Both the position numbers and the translations under genes were made by a program. This document shows positions 30,238 through 41,569 of a DNA stretch of 64,000 nucleotides, piece by piece; within the stretch, counting starts at the first letter, position 1, and each line of letters opens with the position of its first letter. Below the pieces are notes generated by a model that saw only the letters and a program-made list of their open reading frames with translations, was not told where the DNA came from and searched no databases. Source of the stretch: Aurelia coerulea (lineage: Eukaryota > Cnidaria > Scyphozoa > Semaeostomeae > Ulmaridae); assembly GCA_039566865.1 (NCBI GenBank), contig CM076951.1:19415484-19479483 (forward strand), in the 5' to 3' direction.

Positions 30238-32317
30238 TTAGACTTCTTGAAATTTCTCAAAGGCTTCTTTTATGTTTGCAAAATCTTGCTCTGTCAACTT
30301 TACTGTTGAAGATGAAACAGGCATTGGGGCATCAACTGTTAAAATAACATCAGATGCAGATACAGAATCAACATCATTTGTGGTTTTGAAATTGTTTGCA
30401 TCAGCTGAAGTCTGATGTAGAAACTCCATGGTGATGTCATCATCTGCACCATCTACACAGCATACCATTTCCCAAGATTGACTTCAATCAACTTGGAGTG
30501 TGATGTGTCTTCACTCCCACTTTCACTTTCACTTTCTTTGCTTTCTTCATTGGCAGTAGATGATTCTGAACTATAAATCTTTGTGACAAACTCCATCTCC
30601 TTACTACACTGAATAAAATGGTACCCAGCTATCCCCTTTATTTGCTTTGCACCGGTAAATACATCTTTGAGATGGAGTGATTCTTCCTTTTCATAAATAT
30701 CTGCTGTAGAGATGAATGTAATACCAATATGTGAACCTTCCACTGCTTGACAGAATTCCTTAGCATTGTTGATGGAGCATTGCCTGGTTGAACTTTTTCC
30801 ATTGCGATTCTCTTCAAGCATCCTTCAATACCATCAACTGGTCCTTTGCCATAGCTAGTGGCACTAAAATTCCAGGAGAGTGGTATATTATGCTTGATTG
30901 ACAACATCTTCATTTCTTCCATCACAAATTTGTTCTTAAATTGGCTGGTGGGCCCATCAGTCCAAATGCGAAGCTCCTCAATCTCAGATGGGAAATTTTG
31001 TAAAATTTCATCAAGAAAAATTACCACAGCTGTTTTGGTATGTTCCATGAAATCACTGACAATGACATGGGACACAACTTTTCCTTTCAACCATGAAACT
31101 GTAGTAAAAAGTGTGACCTGATTTTGGTTCCAATGGGCTGACTGGACCTCATCTTGTGCAGAGCATGAGTAATTTTCAGCAAAGTCCATTTGCAGGACTG
31201 CAATTTTGCTGTCCTTGTTTGAGGCAAGCTCCTTGTCTGACTGGTAGCTTTTTGCCTGCTGTCGCTTAATGTGGCAATGATGCAAAAATTTGGGGGACAT
31301 CAAGGAAATGTGGTCATACAAGTCCTTTACGTTACCACTCATTTCAAGTTTGGCAATTCTTCCACCATGTTCTTGCCATTGCATCCACTTTGCCTTTTCA
31401 CCTTCAACAGCAGATGGTAACGTATACCTTGCTTCAAAGCCGCATCCATCATGACTGCATTTTCCAAACCAACAAAAATCATTGTCTGGATCAACCAAAC
31501 ACGATGCTGAGAAATCCTTTGAATAAGAAGGAATTTCAGCAACATGGCTGTTGATGGCACTCAAGGCAAGAATCATATTCTCATGATAAATGCAAGTGCA
31601 CACATTGGTTGGGGCTTGTGAGCTGAGGAGAACATTAGGTGGTCTGAGCTCTGCAAACTTGCTCAATCCTATTTTAAGTTCTGGGTTTTCTTCTTTGAAA
31701 ATTCCATGAGCCTCTTTGATGCTCATATACATGTGTCTTTTTTGCAGTTTTCTCTTCCCATCTTTGTCTCTGATTGTAATCACATCTCGCTTTCCTGGGG
31801 ACATCCTGCTAATGTCTTCACGAACATAGAAATTCTTTACTGATGCAATTGTTTGTGATGGAAGTGAAAGCAGATGTTGTCTTGGCAGAATCTGTTTTAC
31901 TGGATCATCAAATTCCGTTGCCAGCCTCCTCAGTACTGACACTCTTTTCCCTGGGCTAGAAGGTAAAGCATTTTTTGCAACATTCACAGCTCTACTTAGT
32001 GAGCTAATACGCCTGTATCCTCTTGGGCTCCTTTGGTTAGCTGGAGTTAACTTTTCTACTACTTTGTTGCGACTTTTCTGCTTTCTGAGTCTGTCTTTTC
32101 TTCTTCTTTCTTCAAGTAGATCATTCTTCTTACTCAAATCCTCAGCATCAATCTTTCTCATCTGCTTAGCTCTGTATTTTCTGCTGTATGCAGCATTTTT
32201 TGCCTTGTAATCATCATACTTATTCTCACTCCGTAGCCTTTCTCTCCTTCTTTTCTGTCTTTCAGCAGCACTCATTGGCTGCTTTGTCTCCTCATTTCCA
32301 CGAGCCATTTGCATCAA
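30238..32317 (-). pseudogene. DDE-type transposase-like protein of an unassigned family
   Basis: A 559-codon frame opens at 32317 with a very basic N-terminus (ERQKRRRERLRSENKYDDYK; about 110 residues of K/R-rich helix). Later it has QMDFAENYSCSAQDEVQSAH (about residue 377), RIWTDGPTSQFKNKF (about 453) and SYGKGPVDGIEGCLKR (about 493). The acidic residues in these three blocks are plausible D-D-E/D catalytic residues of an RNase H-fold enzyme. After about residue 500 one frameshift moves coding to the next frame (INNAKEFCQAVEGSHIGITF), then LGKWYAV. A second break precedes the tail VILTVDAPMPVSSSTVKL. I recall similar proteins in aphids and Hydra without an accepted superfamily name. Confidence 0.55.
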
Positions 32318-34704
32318 TTGAAATGTTGCAAACAGAATGTAAACATCAAACTTGACCAGACATGTGTATCAAACATACCAGATTTGGTTTTTTGTTTTGT
32401 TGCAATTTAATTGCAATAGAAAAGATTTTGTTGTGTTTCTATGGTTACCAACATGGAAATGAGACTAACAGCCTACTTAAATAAAAAGTCAGTATTCCCG
32501 AATGTGTCTTTTACTGGTACCTTGTACCCAAATAAACAGTTTTTCTTGAAATTTTCCATTGAAAATCAACTCAAAACACAATTTTCTAATGTGACTGATA
32601 TATTGTGACTCGCGTGACCAAAACTGAGGGCGTTTTTTCATAAAAAGTACTGGGGTGATTAACTTCAATTCAAGTGTCAGCATGCAGACTTATATGAAGA
32701 CCAAATTATGCTCTAATGATGAAAAAAGAGTTGAAGGGTTACATATGAGAATACTTTTATAATGAAAAATGTGACTCGCGTGACCTTTCAGTGAGGGTGT
32801 TTTCAGTGTGGCATTTCATCATTATTTGTTTCTTGACAAAAAATTTTTTTAATGCAGTGAGATTCTCTGCTCTTATGTGAAGTGAAAAACATAAAAACAA
32901 GTGCAAAATCTCATTTTGTAAAAATTTGAGAGCTATTTTGCAAAATGATACACAGTTTTGTCAATGACGCTTAACAATCGTAGGACCATTGTAGCTATGG
33001 CCACGCCCATTGTCGGCCACTTTTGAGAAAAAAAATTATAACTTGACATAATCAAGGTATTCTACTACTCAAAAAGCAATGTTTCATCTTTAAATACCAA
33101 AATTATTTTTTTCACCAAGATGTGTCATTTCTATGGAATGGCTGATTATGTTTTGCGATGGATCTGTTCCACAGTACAGATGCTCCTTCCATTTCCATTG
33201 CAGGGGAGCTTCCTTCAAAGTTGATGGTACAATTTCCAGATTGCAGATGTTGCAATTTCCACTCATCATACTCTGCTGGGTGTGTTTTCTTCTTTGATTC
33301 CCACAGAGAACAAGCTTTACAGTGTTTTGATAGCACGTGATAGTCAAGGGCTTCTCCTGAATCCACAGACACAACAAAAACAACACCAAACAATGATGTG
33401 TAACCTCGCTTTGCCCATGTGCCATCAAAACTCACAGCAATGTCTTCCAGAGAATCTTCTGTGACATCTTTGTTTTCTTTCCTTAATAATTCACGGAGAC
33501 GAGCACCAGCATCATCTAATTCCTGAAGAATTTCCTGCTCTATGCTTTCTACTATAGTCTCCTTTTGCTTATGGTAGGAACTTTCAGATAGACATGCGAG
33601 GTTTAGTGTTGAACAAAAAGATTCCAAGCCAGAAAATCCTATCCCGAGCTGAAGAGCACAATGGACAGCTCTTCTGTTGACATCATAGGATTTCCCACGG
33701 CCAGCACAAATGTTATTGCTCGTAGGCAGAAATGTCTTTTTGTGACAATTGCTACATTCCATATACAGCGAAGACATTAAGCCAAACCTTTTGGCATAAT
33801 TTTCTCTCAAAGTGAGATGTCCCTTTTTACACTTGTGTACATCCCTGATGGCATTGCTAAGAGACTCAATATGAATAAGTCTGTATCCAGTTTGATCTAC
33901 AGATTGCGAAAAATCAGCTGTTGCCTGTTGCTCCTCCCGAGGTTGCACATGAACTTCCTCAACTTGTTCTGTTCTATTTCTCTTTGAACATTTTGGGGTA
34001 AGCTGATGGGTTTCTAGCATTTCCAGTTTTCTCTTTGAAGCTGAAACCCGGGTAGCATTGTTTTCATCAGATACTTCTCCCTTTCCACAAGCAATACGAG
34101 AAGCAATATTGGTTTCTCTGGGGCTGGGCCTATCTTTTGCAACTCGTGATCCAGTAAAAGATCCACCCTTTCTCTTTCTTCTGTAAACACTTCTTTGTTT
34201 CTTTCCAGTCGTCTTCGAAAAGTAAATTGAATATTTACGAAATATACCAGTGCCAATAATGTATAACAGCGAGTGATTGATTTTGATTCAGACGTTTCAG
34301 ATGTTTTCGTCTATTTTGTTGATTTGCAAAAGGCAAGTTTTCACTTCTTTGCTTCTATGCTTCTAGTGAGTAATCATGTTGGAAAAGCCTCGTATTGACA
34401 GAAAAAACCGCTGACCAGTGACCATTTGGTCTTGCAGGCATTTTCTTTCTTGCAAAGTTTTTTCCTGACTCGGGGGCGAATGTATTTTGCTACAATTTTC
34501 CCCCAAACTAACGAAATTTTTTTAACAATGGCGGCAATACGAATTGTCACTACTTGCCCTCACAAAAACTTGAATAAAATAAAAACGAAAGGACATATCT
34601 CAGTTCTTATTTTGGAATCAGAATCCCCAATAAATTTCACATGAAATATATTTTTTCAGATTTTTTCGATTTTTTTCACATTTTCAGGGCTAGTAGGGCC
34701 TTAA

Positions 34705-35055
34705 ATAGAGTGGGGGTCAGAAATTAATAGGTAACAATGGGTTTATAGCCTATTTGTGAGGAGGGGTGGCAATGTAAAAAGACCCAGAATGAAGGAAACC
34801 TGGAGAAAATAGAGTCTATTCTCTAAGGCAGGTGCACAATATATAATTATATAATAAAAGAGTGCTGTTTAAATTAAATTTTTAGGTTTCCAGAAGGTAA
34901 GAATGGTGTTTTTGTCCAACACACATCAGTATTGTATCTGTCACAACAACTTTTTGTTTGAAAGTAAACCCCAAATGAGTACATGAATTTATTAAAAGTA
35001 CAATCGGAAAATGTTTTTAAGTTAGCAATGTTGAGTTTCTTTTAAGGGAAAACTG
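34705..35055. other. no gene recognised
   Basis: Spacer to the right of the Kolobok TSD. Nothing coding or repetitive was recognised apart from A/T runs. Confidence 0.4.
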
Positions 35056-35386
35056 CCGGGGGGGGGGTACTTGACTTTCAATTGTACAGGGGGTGCACTC
35101 CAAGAAAAATTTTTTCACCCGGCTTTAGAAATTATCCCTCGAAATGATAGCCGGCTCTAGAAAAAATCGGCGATAAGCATATCCCAAAACGTAAAAATTG
35201 GCGAAAAGCATACCCCTAAACGTAAAACTTCGCCGAAAAACAATGAAATAACACGTTTGACAACCGGCTTTAGAAAAATTGCCTTCTTTTGATACCCGGC
35301 GTTAGAAAAAAGAGGCGAAAGCGATACCCGGAAAGGAGTGTACATGGCGTCAGCAAAATATACCAAGTAACCCCCCCCCCCCCCGG
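35056..35386. mobile_element. G-tract MITE, ~10-bp TSD
   Basis: Termini CCGGGGGGGGGGTACTTG and, reversed, a longer G-run with GTTACTTGG. GGGAAAACTG lies on both sides (35046-35055 and 35387-35396). The interior contains repeated ACCCGGC(T/G)TTAGAAA units. No coding capacity. Confidence 0.75.
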
Positions 35387-35468
35387 GGGAAAACTGTTAC
35401 ACACTCTCCATGGAAGCGTGCATAGTAGGCAAATATAAAGAGATCTTCAAGGTGTATAAATCACAGGC

Positions 35469-35919
35469 CCGGGGGGGGGGGGGGTACTCCCATTATGGCC
35501 TAACAGGGGGGTCCAGTTGGTTTGAGGGTCTTACGAAATGGCTACCAAATGGCCCTATTTGTCAAACACATACTACCAAATGGGGTAATTCCAAGATTTC
35601 TGGCCAGTTACAAGATTTCAACTCAGTAGGCTCCTCCGTATGGCAATATGGTCGTTGCAGCAATAATTATCAATGAATTTTGATGTTTTCTTGCTTTGTT
35701 CAATCAGTTTTTACAATAGAAAATTTTGAAAAACTGCAGAAAATTTTCACTACTAGATGCTACCAAATGGCCCAATTTTAGATCCAGGAACTACCATTTG
35801 AGGGTTACTGTAAAAAGATACTACCATTTGAGGGTATTTTTCAAAATTTTTGCTTTGGCCCTCTTTAACCCTGACTGGACCCCCCTGTCAACCCACAATT
35901 GGAGTACCCCCCCCCCCGG
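35469..35919. mobile_element. G-tract MITE, 8-9-bp TSD
   Basis: Termini CCGG(G)n-TACTCC inverted at both ends. ATCACAGG lies at 35460-35467 and 35920-35927 (next base C or T). The interior carries repeated CTACCATTTG(A/G)GG and CTACCAAATGG blocks in opposite orientation. Related termini occur at 51499-51808. Confidence 0.75.
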
Positions 35920-35927
35920 ATCACAGG

Positions 35928-36499
35928 TATATTGTGACGACTGTACTCATGCCAGTATTAAATTATCTAGGATTGTGAGAACTTACTTTTTGCGATGGAC
36001 TGTTCAGGCCAACCTGGGGTGAGCTGCTGGGCCTTTTGCGAGGTGTTGTGAATTCAAAACTGGCAATGAAATTACAAGTTAATTATAGCAACTAATTACA
36101 CAAAAGTATCATTAATGATGAGCTTGCAAAGGAGGATTAGGCTTATCTAAAATCCAACTTTCTGACTGAATTTCTTTGCATACATTTCTGTGCTTCGTTT
36201 CTGCAGCTAAAGCCCTATTAGGCCATGATTCCAACTACTCAAGATGTCCGGAGCATATTTACGCAGATACTTTCAAGAGTGAAATTGGTAGTGAAATCAA
36301 GGGGACCTTTGAATGTTTCAAGTAGGTTGAGGCTTGAAGTAAATAATTTCATGGTGAAAGCTGATCATAGAAGAAATGCTTGCTCTTTTCGTAGATTTTT
36401 GTGGTGACCATTTTAGGAAGAATCTTGACAGGGCTCAGGCATGGTTGTCTAATGCGACTTCCTTCGGACAGGCACTTCACGAAATGTTAGAATGAAGAT
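35928..36499. other. no gene confirmed
   Basis: A plus frame near 36230 reads SEIGSEIKGTFECFK, which could be an exon scrap, but no splice sites or known domain support it. Confidence 0.3.
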
Positions 36500-36679
36500 C
36501 ATTTTATGAAAAGCAATTGCATATTCTATAAAAATTATGTCGCTTACTTACCTCATTCTTTGTGGATGAGCTACCAACGAGCTTCAAATAATGGCGATTT
36601 CTGCGCTTACTTCCTCCATTTTCGCGATGCTTCTACGGCTCTGAATTTTTCTAGAGCAAATGCACTCTGGGATACTAGC

Positions 36680-36782
36680 GGAACCCCCCCTGTTCCCAAA
36701 CATAGCATGAATAAGCAGGAAGTAAAGTGTACTTAGAAACCATGGTCAACAGGGAATAATACTCAAGTAAATGGGAATTTTG

Positions 36783-36814
<32 letters not shown>

Positions 36815-37426
36815 CCATATAAAATTCTTACAATACATGTTTACCTACTCTACATATTAATACTATACAACTGCACAACACTACAGGGACAATAACGTGA
36901 GGAGCAAAATGGCATGGCTACCCCATGTTCTTACATATAACAAAAAACAATGAACACTACTAGGACAACGCACAAAAAGAAAACAAAGAATACTTGTAAA
37001 CTAATTACTATACGCTAACTACAACCTAAATCAATTACAATGAACGTTTGCGGCATAAAGACTGTGGGAAAGGAGTTTCAGAACAATTTCCCTGCTTCCT
37101 ACCGAATTAGAATTTTGAAGGTTCATCTTGAAGGTACCGTTTCCAAGTTTTCTGGATCAAGGCAAAATTAACAAAATTTCCTCCGTGTTGTGATGCAATC
37201 AGCCTTTTGACAACACTTGTTTTCAATGGCACGCTGCATTTATTTTTCGGTTTCCACACTTACAACACTGTGGCAAGTTGGGGTTAATAGGTTCCATATA
37301 GCTTTCTCTCTCCTGGACATCATCCATTAAAATGCTTTGAATAAATTCCATGCTCCCAACTCCACATTTATATTTTACAGTATCCAACTTCTTTAGATTT
37401 TCTGTTGAAAGGGTCTTTATGTAGTT
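36680..37426 (-). pseudogene. P2X7-intracellular-like exon, split by a retroposon
   Basis: An acceptor (TTTAAACAG at 37427) opens the minus exon NYIKTLSTENLKKLDTVKYK, then SILMDDVQERESYMEP and LPQCCKCGNRK. After one frameshift it reads IENKCCQKADCITTRRKF, then after another LDPENLE and NLQNS. The CxCGxC...CC...C pattern is that of the P2X7 intracellular zinc domain, common as a stand-alone domain in cnidarians. At NLQNS a 323-bp retroposon intervenes, and the coding carries on at 36786 with EYYSLLTMVSKYTL. The copy in the fold-back element (4516-4730) shows the uninterrupted form of this part. Confidence 0.5.
36787..37109 (-). mobile_element. poly-A retroposon with 12-bp TSD
   Basis: A run of 28 T (36787-36814) marks a poly-A tail on the minus strand. 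GAATTTTGAAGG is duplicated at 36775-36786 and 37110-37121, as expected from target-primed reverse transcription. The body is homologous to 26009-26290. No coding frame is recognised, so it is a 5'-truncated LINE or a SINE-like element. Confidence 0.85.
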
Positions 37427-38149
37427 CTGTTTAAAACAAGAAAACAGTGTGATTAGCTACAGTTTGTAAGCAGTTTACTAATTTGGTTTATTTGTCAAGG
37501 TTTTAAACAGAATTCTACATTGAAACTGTGTCTTGTTTGATTACATTTACTACATCTACTACTACTATTTTAAATTCTGTTATTATGGCAGGAATGCGGA
37601 GGGCATGCTATCTCTTGAATGTGTACAGGGCTGAAGACAACTTTTCAACATTTGTTAATCATTTTAGGCTACATTAAGTGGTGCAAGATTTCTAGCACAA
37701 GGGAGGCACTGGGATCCTTTTGATACAGGTGCTACCCCGACTGCTTATTTAAATAATTACCTAATTTCATCAATTTGGAACCAAAAATCTACACATTGTT
37801 CTCAACTTCTTTTCCAATTGTGAAAGTGATACTTTCCACCAAAAATAACACACATTTCTCTTCCAAGCCATGTAAAATTTGCAGAAAATGACCTAAATTT
37901 CTCCAAAACCTGATGAAAAACATATCCTTTTAGGCAGCTGGTCTTTGCTGGTCAAATTCTGTATTTACTGTCGTTGTATAAATTTGTGTCTCTATTCTAA
38001 TTTTTAATTAGGGCAAAACATTTACCCTAGCTACTTTATGCTCTCTGATGCCACATGTAAAATAGATTTGTTTATTACCCAGAATGAAAACTTACATCCA
38101 CAAGAAGGTTTTCTTGCTTGTCTTCTTCATCTTTATTATGAAGGTGTTG
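37427..38149. other. no gene recognised
   Basis: Probably intron or intergenic sequence upstream of the P2X7-like exon. No repeat termini identified. Confidence 0.35.
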
Positions 38150-38345
38150 TGGGGCAGTGGTGCAATCCTCTGACTTTGCAGCCAGAATAGTCAGGCGGAG
38201 TGGGTTCGATACCCGGTAGAACCCCACCACTTGAGTGTCATGACAAGGGGTCGCAGACTCGATTAGGTCTGCTCTATTTCTGCGATCCCAGGGCTTGGTG
38301 CTGAAAAACGCAACTTCACCTTCACCTTCATTAACACTCTCGTTT
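38150..38345 (+). mobile_element. tRNA-derived SINE candidate
   Basis: GGGGCAGTGGTGCAATCC resembles a degenerate Pol III A box, and GGTTCGATACC at 38203-38213 is a near-consensus B box about 45 bp downstream. A GACTCGATTAGGTC segment and CACCTTCACCTTCA follow. The arrangement is that of a SINE head. No cloverleaf, poly-A tail or TSD was confirmed. The minus frame through it is a shadow. Confidence 0.45.
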
Positions 38346-38782
38346 GTTACGGTGCGAGGAAGATAATTTGGTATGGCCACCTGAAGAAGGATAAGGATGC
38401 TAATCTGCGGTCTTTGGACAAAACATAGAGGAATCACCAAAAGTTTCAATAGACCTTTAGCTATTCTGTAAATAATCAGAATCAAACAATACTTTTCTAC
38501 AATTTGTACAATTTTTGAATGTGCGCAATTGTGATAGAAGCTTGAACACCATTCAATCAAACCTTGTATATAAAAATGTATAGAAATAAGGCTCAATCCA
38601 GGCTCTTTTGAGGAATAGCTAAAAGGTCTATTGTAGCAAGAATTTGATTGGTAATTTTTCTTCCATACCAAGCGGAGAAACCACTTTGGCTAAACTAGCT
38701 AACTTTGACTCTTGTATACAAGAGTAAAAAAATATAGCCAACCTTCCGTACTGTACCCATAGTAGGGCAGACAGTGTTAGCT

Positions 38783-39065
38783 AACACGTTCGCTAATTTT
38801 CCCACAGCACATGCAGTAGGACAGACAAACTTAGCTAACACGTTCGCTAATATTAGCACATACAGTATGACAGAAAAACTTAGCTAACACGTTCGCTAAT
38901 TTTCCCTTCAGCACATGCAGTATGACAGACAAACTTAGCCAACACGTTCGCTAATTTTCCCTTCAGCACATGCAGTATGACAGACAAACTTAGCTAACAC
39001 GTTCGCTAATTTTCCCTTCAGCACATGCAGTATGACAGACAAACTTAGCTAACACGTTCACTAAT
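38783..39065. repeat. ~55-bp tandem repeat (six copies)
   Basis: AACACGTTCGCTAATTTTCC recurs at 38783, 38837, 38886, 38941, 38996 and 39051 (period 49-55 bp), with GCACATGCAGTATGACAGAC between. It is the left subterminal array of the satellite-bearing element. Confidence 0.85.
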
Positions 39066-39952
39066 TTTAATTATTCTTATGCCTATGACCGAAGCAGTGA
39101 ATTCAAGACAAAATAGAGCTTCTGTTATCTAATGTTCTTATGTATGGTCAACAAAACAAACAGACTAATTGCTTGGTTGTGCCCAGATCATTTGGAATGT
39201 AAAGTTCTAGGCTTACATCAAGATTTGTTTTATGGGGTATTTCAAATACGAAATTATTGTAATTTTTGAAGAAAGATGGAACTAACCGAGTCTGTTTATT
39301 TTTTAATGTGAAATAAAACTTATCACATCTGAAATATGAATTAACTAGACTCTTTTGTTAAACATCAAGAGCACCTTTATAGAACTATGACTATGAGATA
39401 TTGACATTATCAAAAAAGGTTCTCCTAAATAAAAAGAGTTGTTCAGGCGAAACTAAACAATCATCAACAAAACAAACAGCAAAACATCACCATTAATTAA
39501 AGAACAAAACACAAATGATTTAATGCATCAAATTTAGATAACTGGATGAAACTTCAGTGCAACTGTCAGTCAAGGAGACAATACAGAAAGACAATTCATT
39601 TACTATTTTTCTAGAATATTACGTCACTGTGAGACGCCATATATATATAATGAATTTATGTCTTTAGATAAATGATAATCATCATCACTTTCATTATCAT
39701 TGTATTTTCATCATCGTCAATTAAACTTATCAGAAGCTCAGAATTTCTATCCAGTAAGATTTTACAGTCAAATTTGTAAGAGCACTGTTTTTGGCAGAAA
39801 ACAAAGAAAATAATGAAGTCATCAAATGTACTATAATTGGAGTAAAGTAACTTGAATACACGAATTTTTTTATAAGAAACTGCCCATAAGAAACTCAACT
39901 CTCACATCGCCAAAAAATTAAGAAACTCCAGTACTGGAGAAATATGACTTAA
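39066..39952. other. spacer; TTTATAAGAAACT terminus near 39866
   Basis: No gene recognised. At 39866 a TTTTTTTATAAGAAACT terminus of the dispersed MITE family begins, followed by TTAAGAAACT repeats, and is cut by the piggyBac-type MITE. Confidence 0.4.
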
Positions 39953-40841
39953 CCCTATTTTAACCGGGGGGGGGGGGCGTTTTTCGCCCCCCCTGTCGGA
40001 TTTTTTTTAATAGCTCCCAAACGATTCCACCTACAATGCTGAAACTCCTTGACTTTTCCTAAAATTTAGTTGGCAATCAGAAAATAGAAATTTCAATACC
40101 TATTGTTTGACCACGTGACCACCACATGCCCATATTTGGAGAGTGGTCACAAAGAAATTCTTTAAAATGGCCCTAATTTCTTCATTTGTCACTAAATCTC
40201 AACAATATATATACCATTCGATTCGTCTCAATGAGTACTTTCATTTGATATATAATTTATTCATATTTGCTGACATCAGCAGTTTATTATTTCTATGACG
40301 TCATCAATCTTTATGACGTCATATTCCTAATGAATGATTAATTTTTCATGCAAAACTGATGGAATTACCTCAAATATTGATGAAGATACTTGATTTCACC
40401 AATAATATGCGAAATTAATGGTTTTTAATCATAATCATTGAGCTAACAATTTTGCATTGAATCAAATTTTCATTATTTCATTAGTTAATTTATTAGAAAC
40501 CACAAATATCCGTATGAAACCATATGAAACTACAAATTAATGATATCAAGCAGGTATTTGGATGGGTTTTTGCCAATTTTATCTAGCTATTTGCTAATAA
40601 TTGGCCCTTTTCTGCTAATAGCTCGATTTTCTCAAAATTTGCATTGTTTTTGGTTGCCTAGCAACCAATCACGTGACTATTGATTGATTGGTGCTATTTT
40701 TAGATTCTCCATTGTTCAATTATGACACAGTGCAAGTTTCATTGTCATAGCTGTTATCCTTGCGGAGAAAAACAGGGGGGGCGAAAAACGCCCCCCCCCC
40801 CCGGTAGAAAATCACTTTTTTTTTACCCGGTTAAAATAGGG
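39953..40841. mobile_element. piggyBac-type MITE, TTAA TSD
   Basis: Termini CCCTATTTTAACCGGGG inverted at both ends, flanked by TTAA (39949-39952 and 40842-40845). Next to each terminus is a G/C run around CGTTTTTCG. Interior sequence (GCCCATATTTGGAGAG, GGTTGCCTAGCAACCAATCA) is shared with 54535-55408. A CCYT terminus with TTAA is the piggyBac signature. Confidence 0.88.
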
Positions 40842-40948
40842 TTAAGCAACTATTTGTTTTGATAAAGGAAATCCTCAACCTATTTTTAATTTATTCTTGC
40901 TTGTTTCCAGTATCATATTACTCGTAGGGTACTCGGGTAATGTCTAAA

Positions 40949-41335
40949 CAGTGGCGGAAATTATGGGGGGGTTGGAGGGGCAATTGCCCCCCCCCCCCTC
41001 AATTCGATAAGACTCAGAAATTTTCTTAAAAGTCGGAAATTCCGTAGTTGGGACTGAAACTGTAATGAAGAAACGAGTCACCGTCAAGAAGTGGACGAGT
41101 TTTTATATAGAAAGAGCAAACGAAATGCACAAACTCAAAAAGTACATTCTACCGACAGTACGTTCATAATACAATACATTCTTGCCTTTTTCTATCAACT
41201 GCTGAATATAAATAGTTTTGAAATCTGATATACAATAAGGTCTTCCAGCGAAATACCTGAGAACAAAAGCATTTCCTCCGACTCGGAAAATTGACGGCTT
41301 GCCCCCCGACTCAAAAAGCTGAATTTCCGCCACTG
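40949..41335. mobile_element. MITE with CAGTGGCGGAAATT termini (hAT-like)
   Basis: CAGTGGCGGAAATT at the left and its exact complement at the right. The interior begins and ends with G/C runs. The 8-bp flanks (TGTCTAAA, AACTTGTT) do not match, so the TSD is lost or the flank has been rearranged. Confidence 0.65.
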
Positions 41336-41569
41336 AACTTGTTGACTCGAACGAAATTCATTCGCCCCTGAGAGATCAAGTTATTGAGGTTTAACGATGG
41401 ATTGATAACTTAGTCCATAATCTAACCAAAAAAACACAACATAGAGCACTGTCACGAACTTCAACACGTCAAGACTCGCGTGATTTCATCTTCAATTTGC
41501 ACCTTCGTGGATGAATATCAAACTATTGGTCGAGAAAATTTGTAAAATATGACTCGGATCACTCAGGCA

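Larger units (their letters stand above)
29683..33145 (-). mobile_element. nested element with 14-bp TIRs and a subterminal 14-mer
   Basis: CAGCCATTCCATAG begins at about 29683 and its exact complement CTATGGAATGGCTG ends at about 33145. The interval separates the two transposase halves and codes for an unrelated protein. No clear TSD is visible, and part of the left 14-mer reads as plausible Kolobok coding sequence, so the boundary could instead be an inverted scrap produced during an aberrant insertion. Subterminal regions contain six GTGACTCGCGTGAC-type sites. Confidence 0.6.
28962..34230 (-). pseudogene. Kolobok/Mutator-domain transposase, split in two halves
   Basis: The N-terminal half (34230-33130, minus; one frameshift near 34020) contains CKKGHLTLREN with CSNCHKKTF (two CxxC pairs), YDVNRRAVHCALQLGIGFSG and the first acidic block DIAVSFDGTWAKRGYTSLFG. 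The C-terminal half (29693-28962) contains KLTDGKTIGGKGRLPETVIK and the glutamate block CILGATQNANESLNSLVW. Both align with the complete 771-aa protein at 46583-48898. The missing centre should hold the second catalytic Asp (GDGD) and the GHVQKR motif. A stop follows soon after the first half at the nested element. Confidence 0.8.
28274..34700 (-). mobile_element. Kolobok-type element, TTAA TSD, with a nested element
   Basis: The left terminus GGCCCTACTAGCCCTGAAA (28274-28292) and its exact reverse complement at 34682-34700 are each flanked by TTAA (28270-28273 and 34701-34704). TTAA duplication with a Mutator-domain transposase on the minus strand points to the Kolobok group. The transposase reading frame is divided by 3.4 kb of foreign sequence and lacks about 60 codons at the split, so this copy is dead. 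28293-28961 and 34231-34681 are non-coding. Confidence 0.85.

Noticed and set aside
29700..32784. GTGACTCGCGTGAC as a telomeric or promoter element
   Set aside because: Copies are few, irregularly spaced and confined to the two ends of one nested element, which fits transposase sites better.
38150..38230. Functional tRNA gene
   Set aside because: A and B box-like motifs are present but no cloverleaf can be formed; kept as SINE candidate only.
38075..38671. 198-codon minus frame
   Set aside because: Half of it is antisense to the SINE candidate and the rest ends at a transposon boundary.
40949..41335. 8-bp TSD for the CAGTGGCGG MITE
   Set aside because: The adjacent octamers do not match; only the TIRs support the element.
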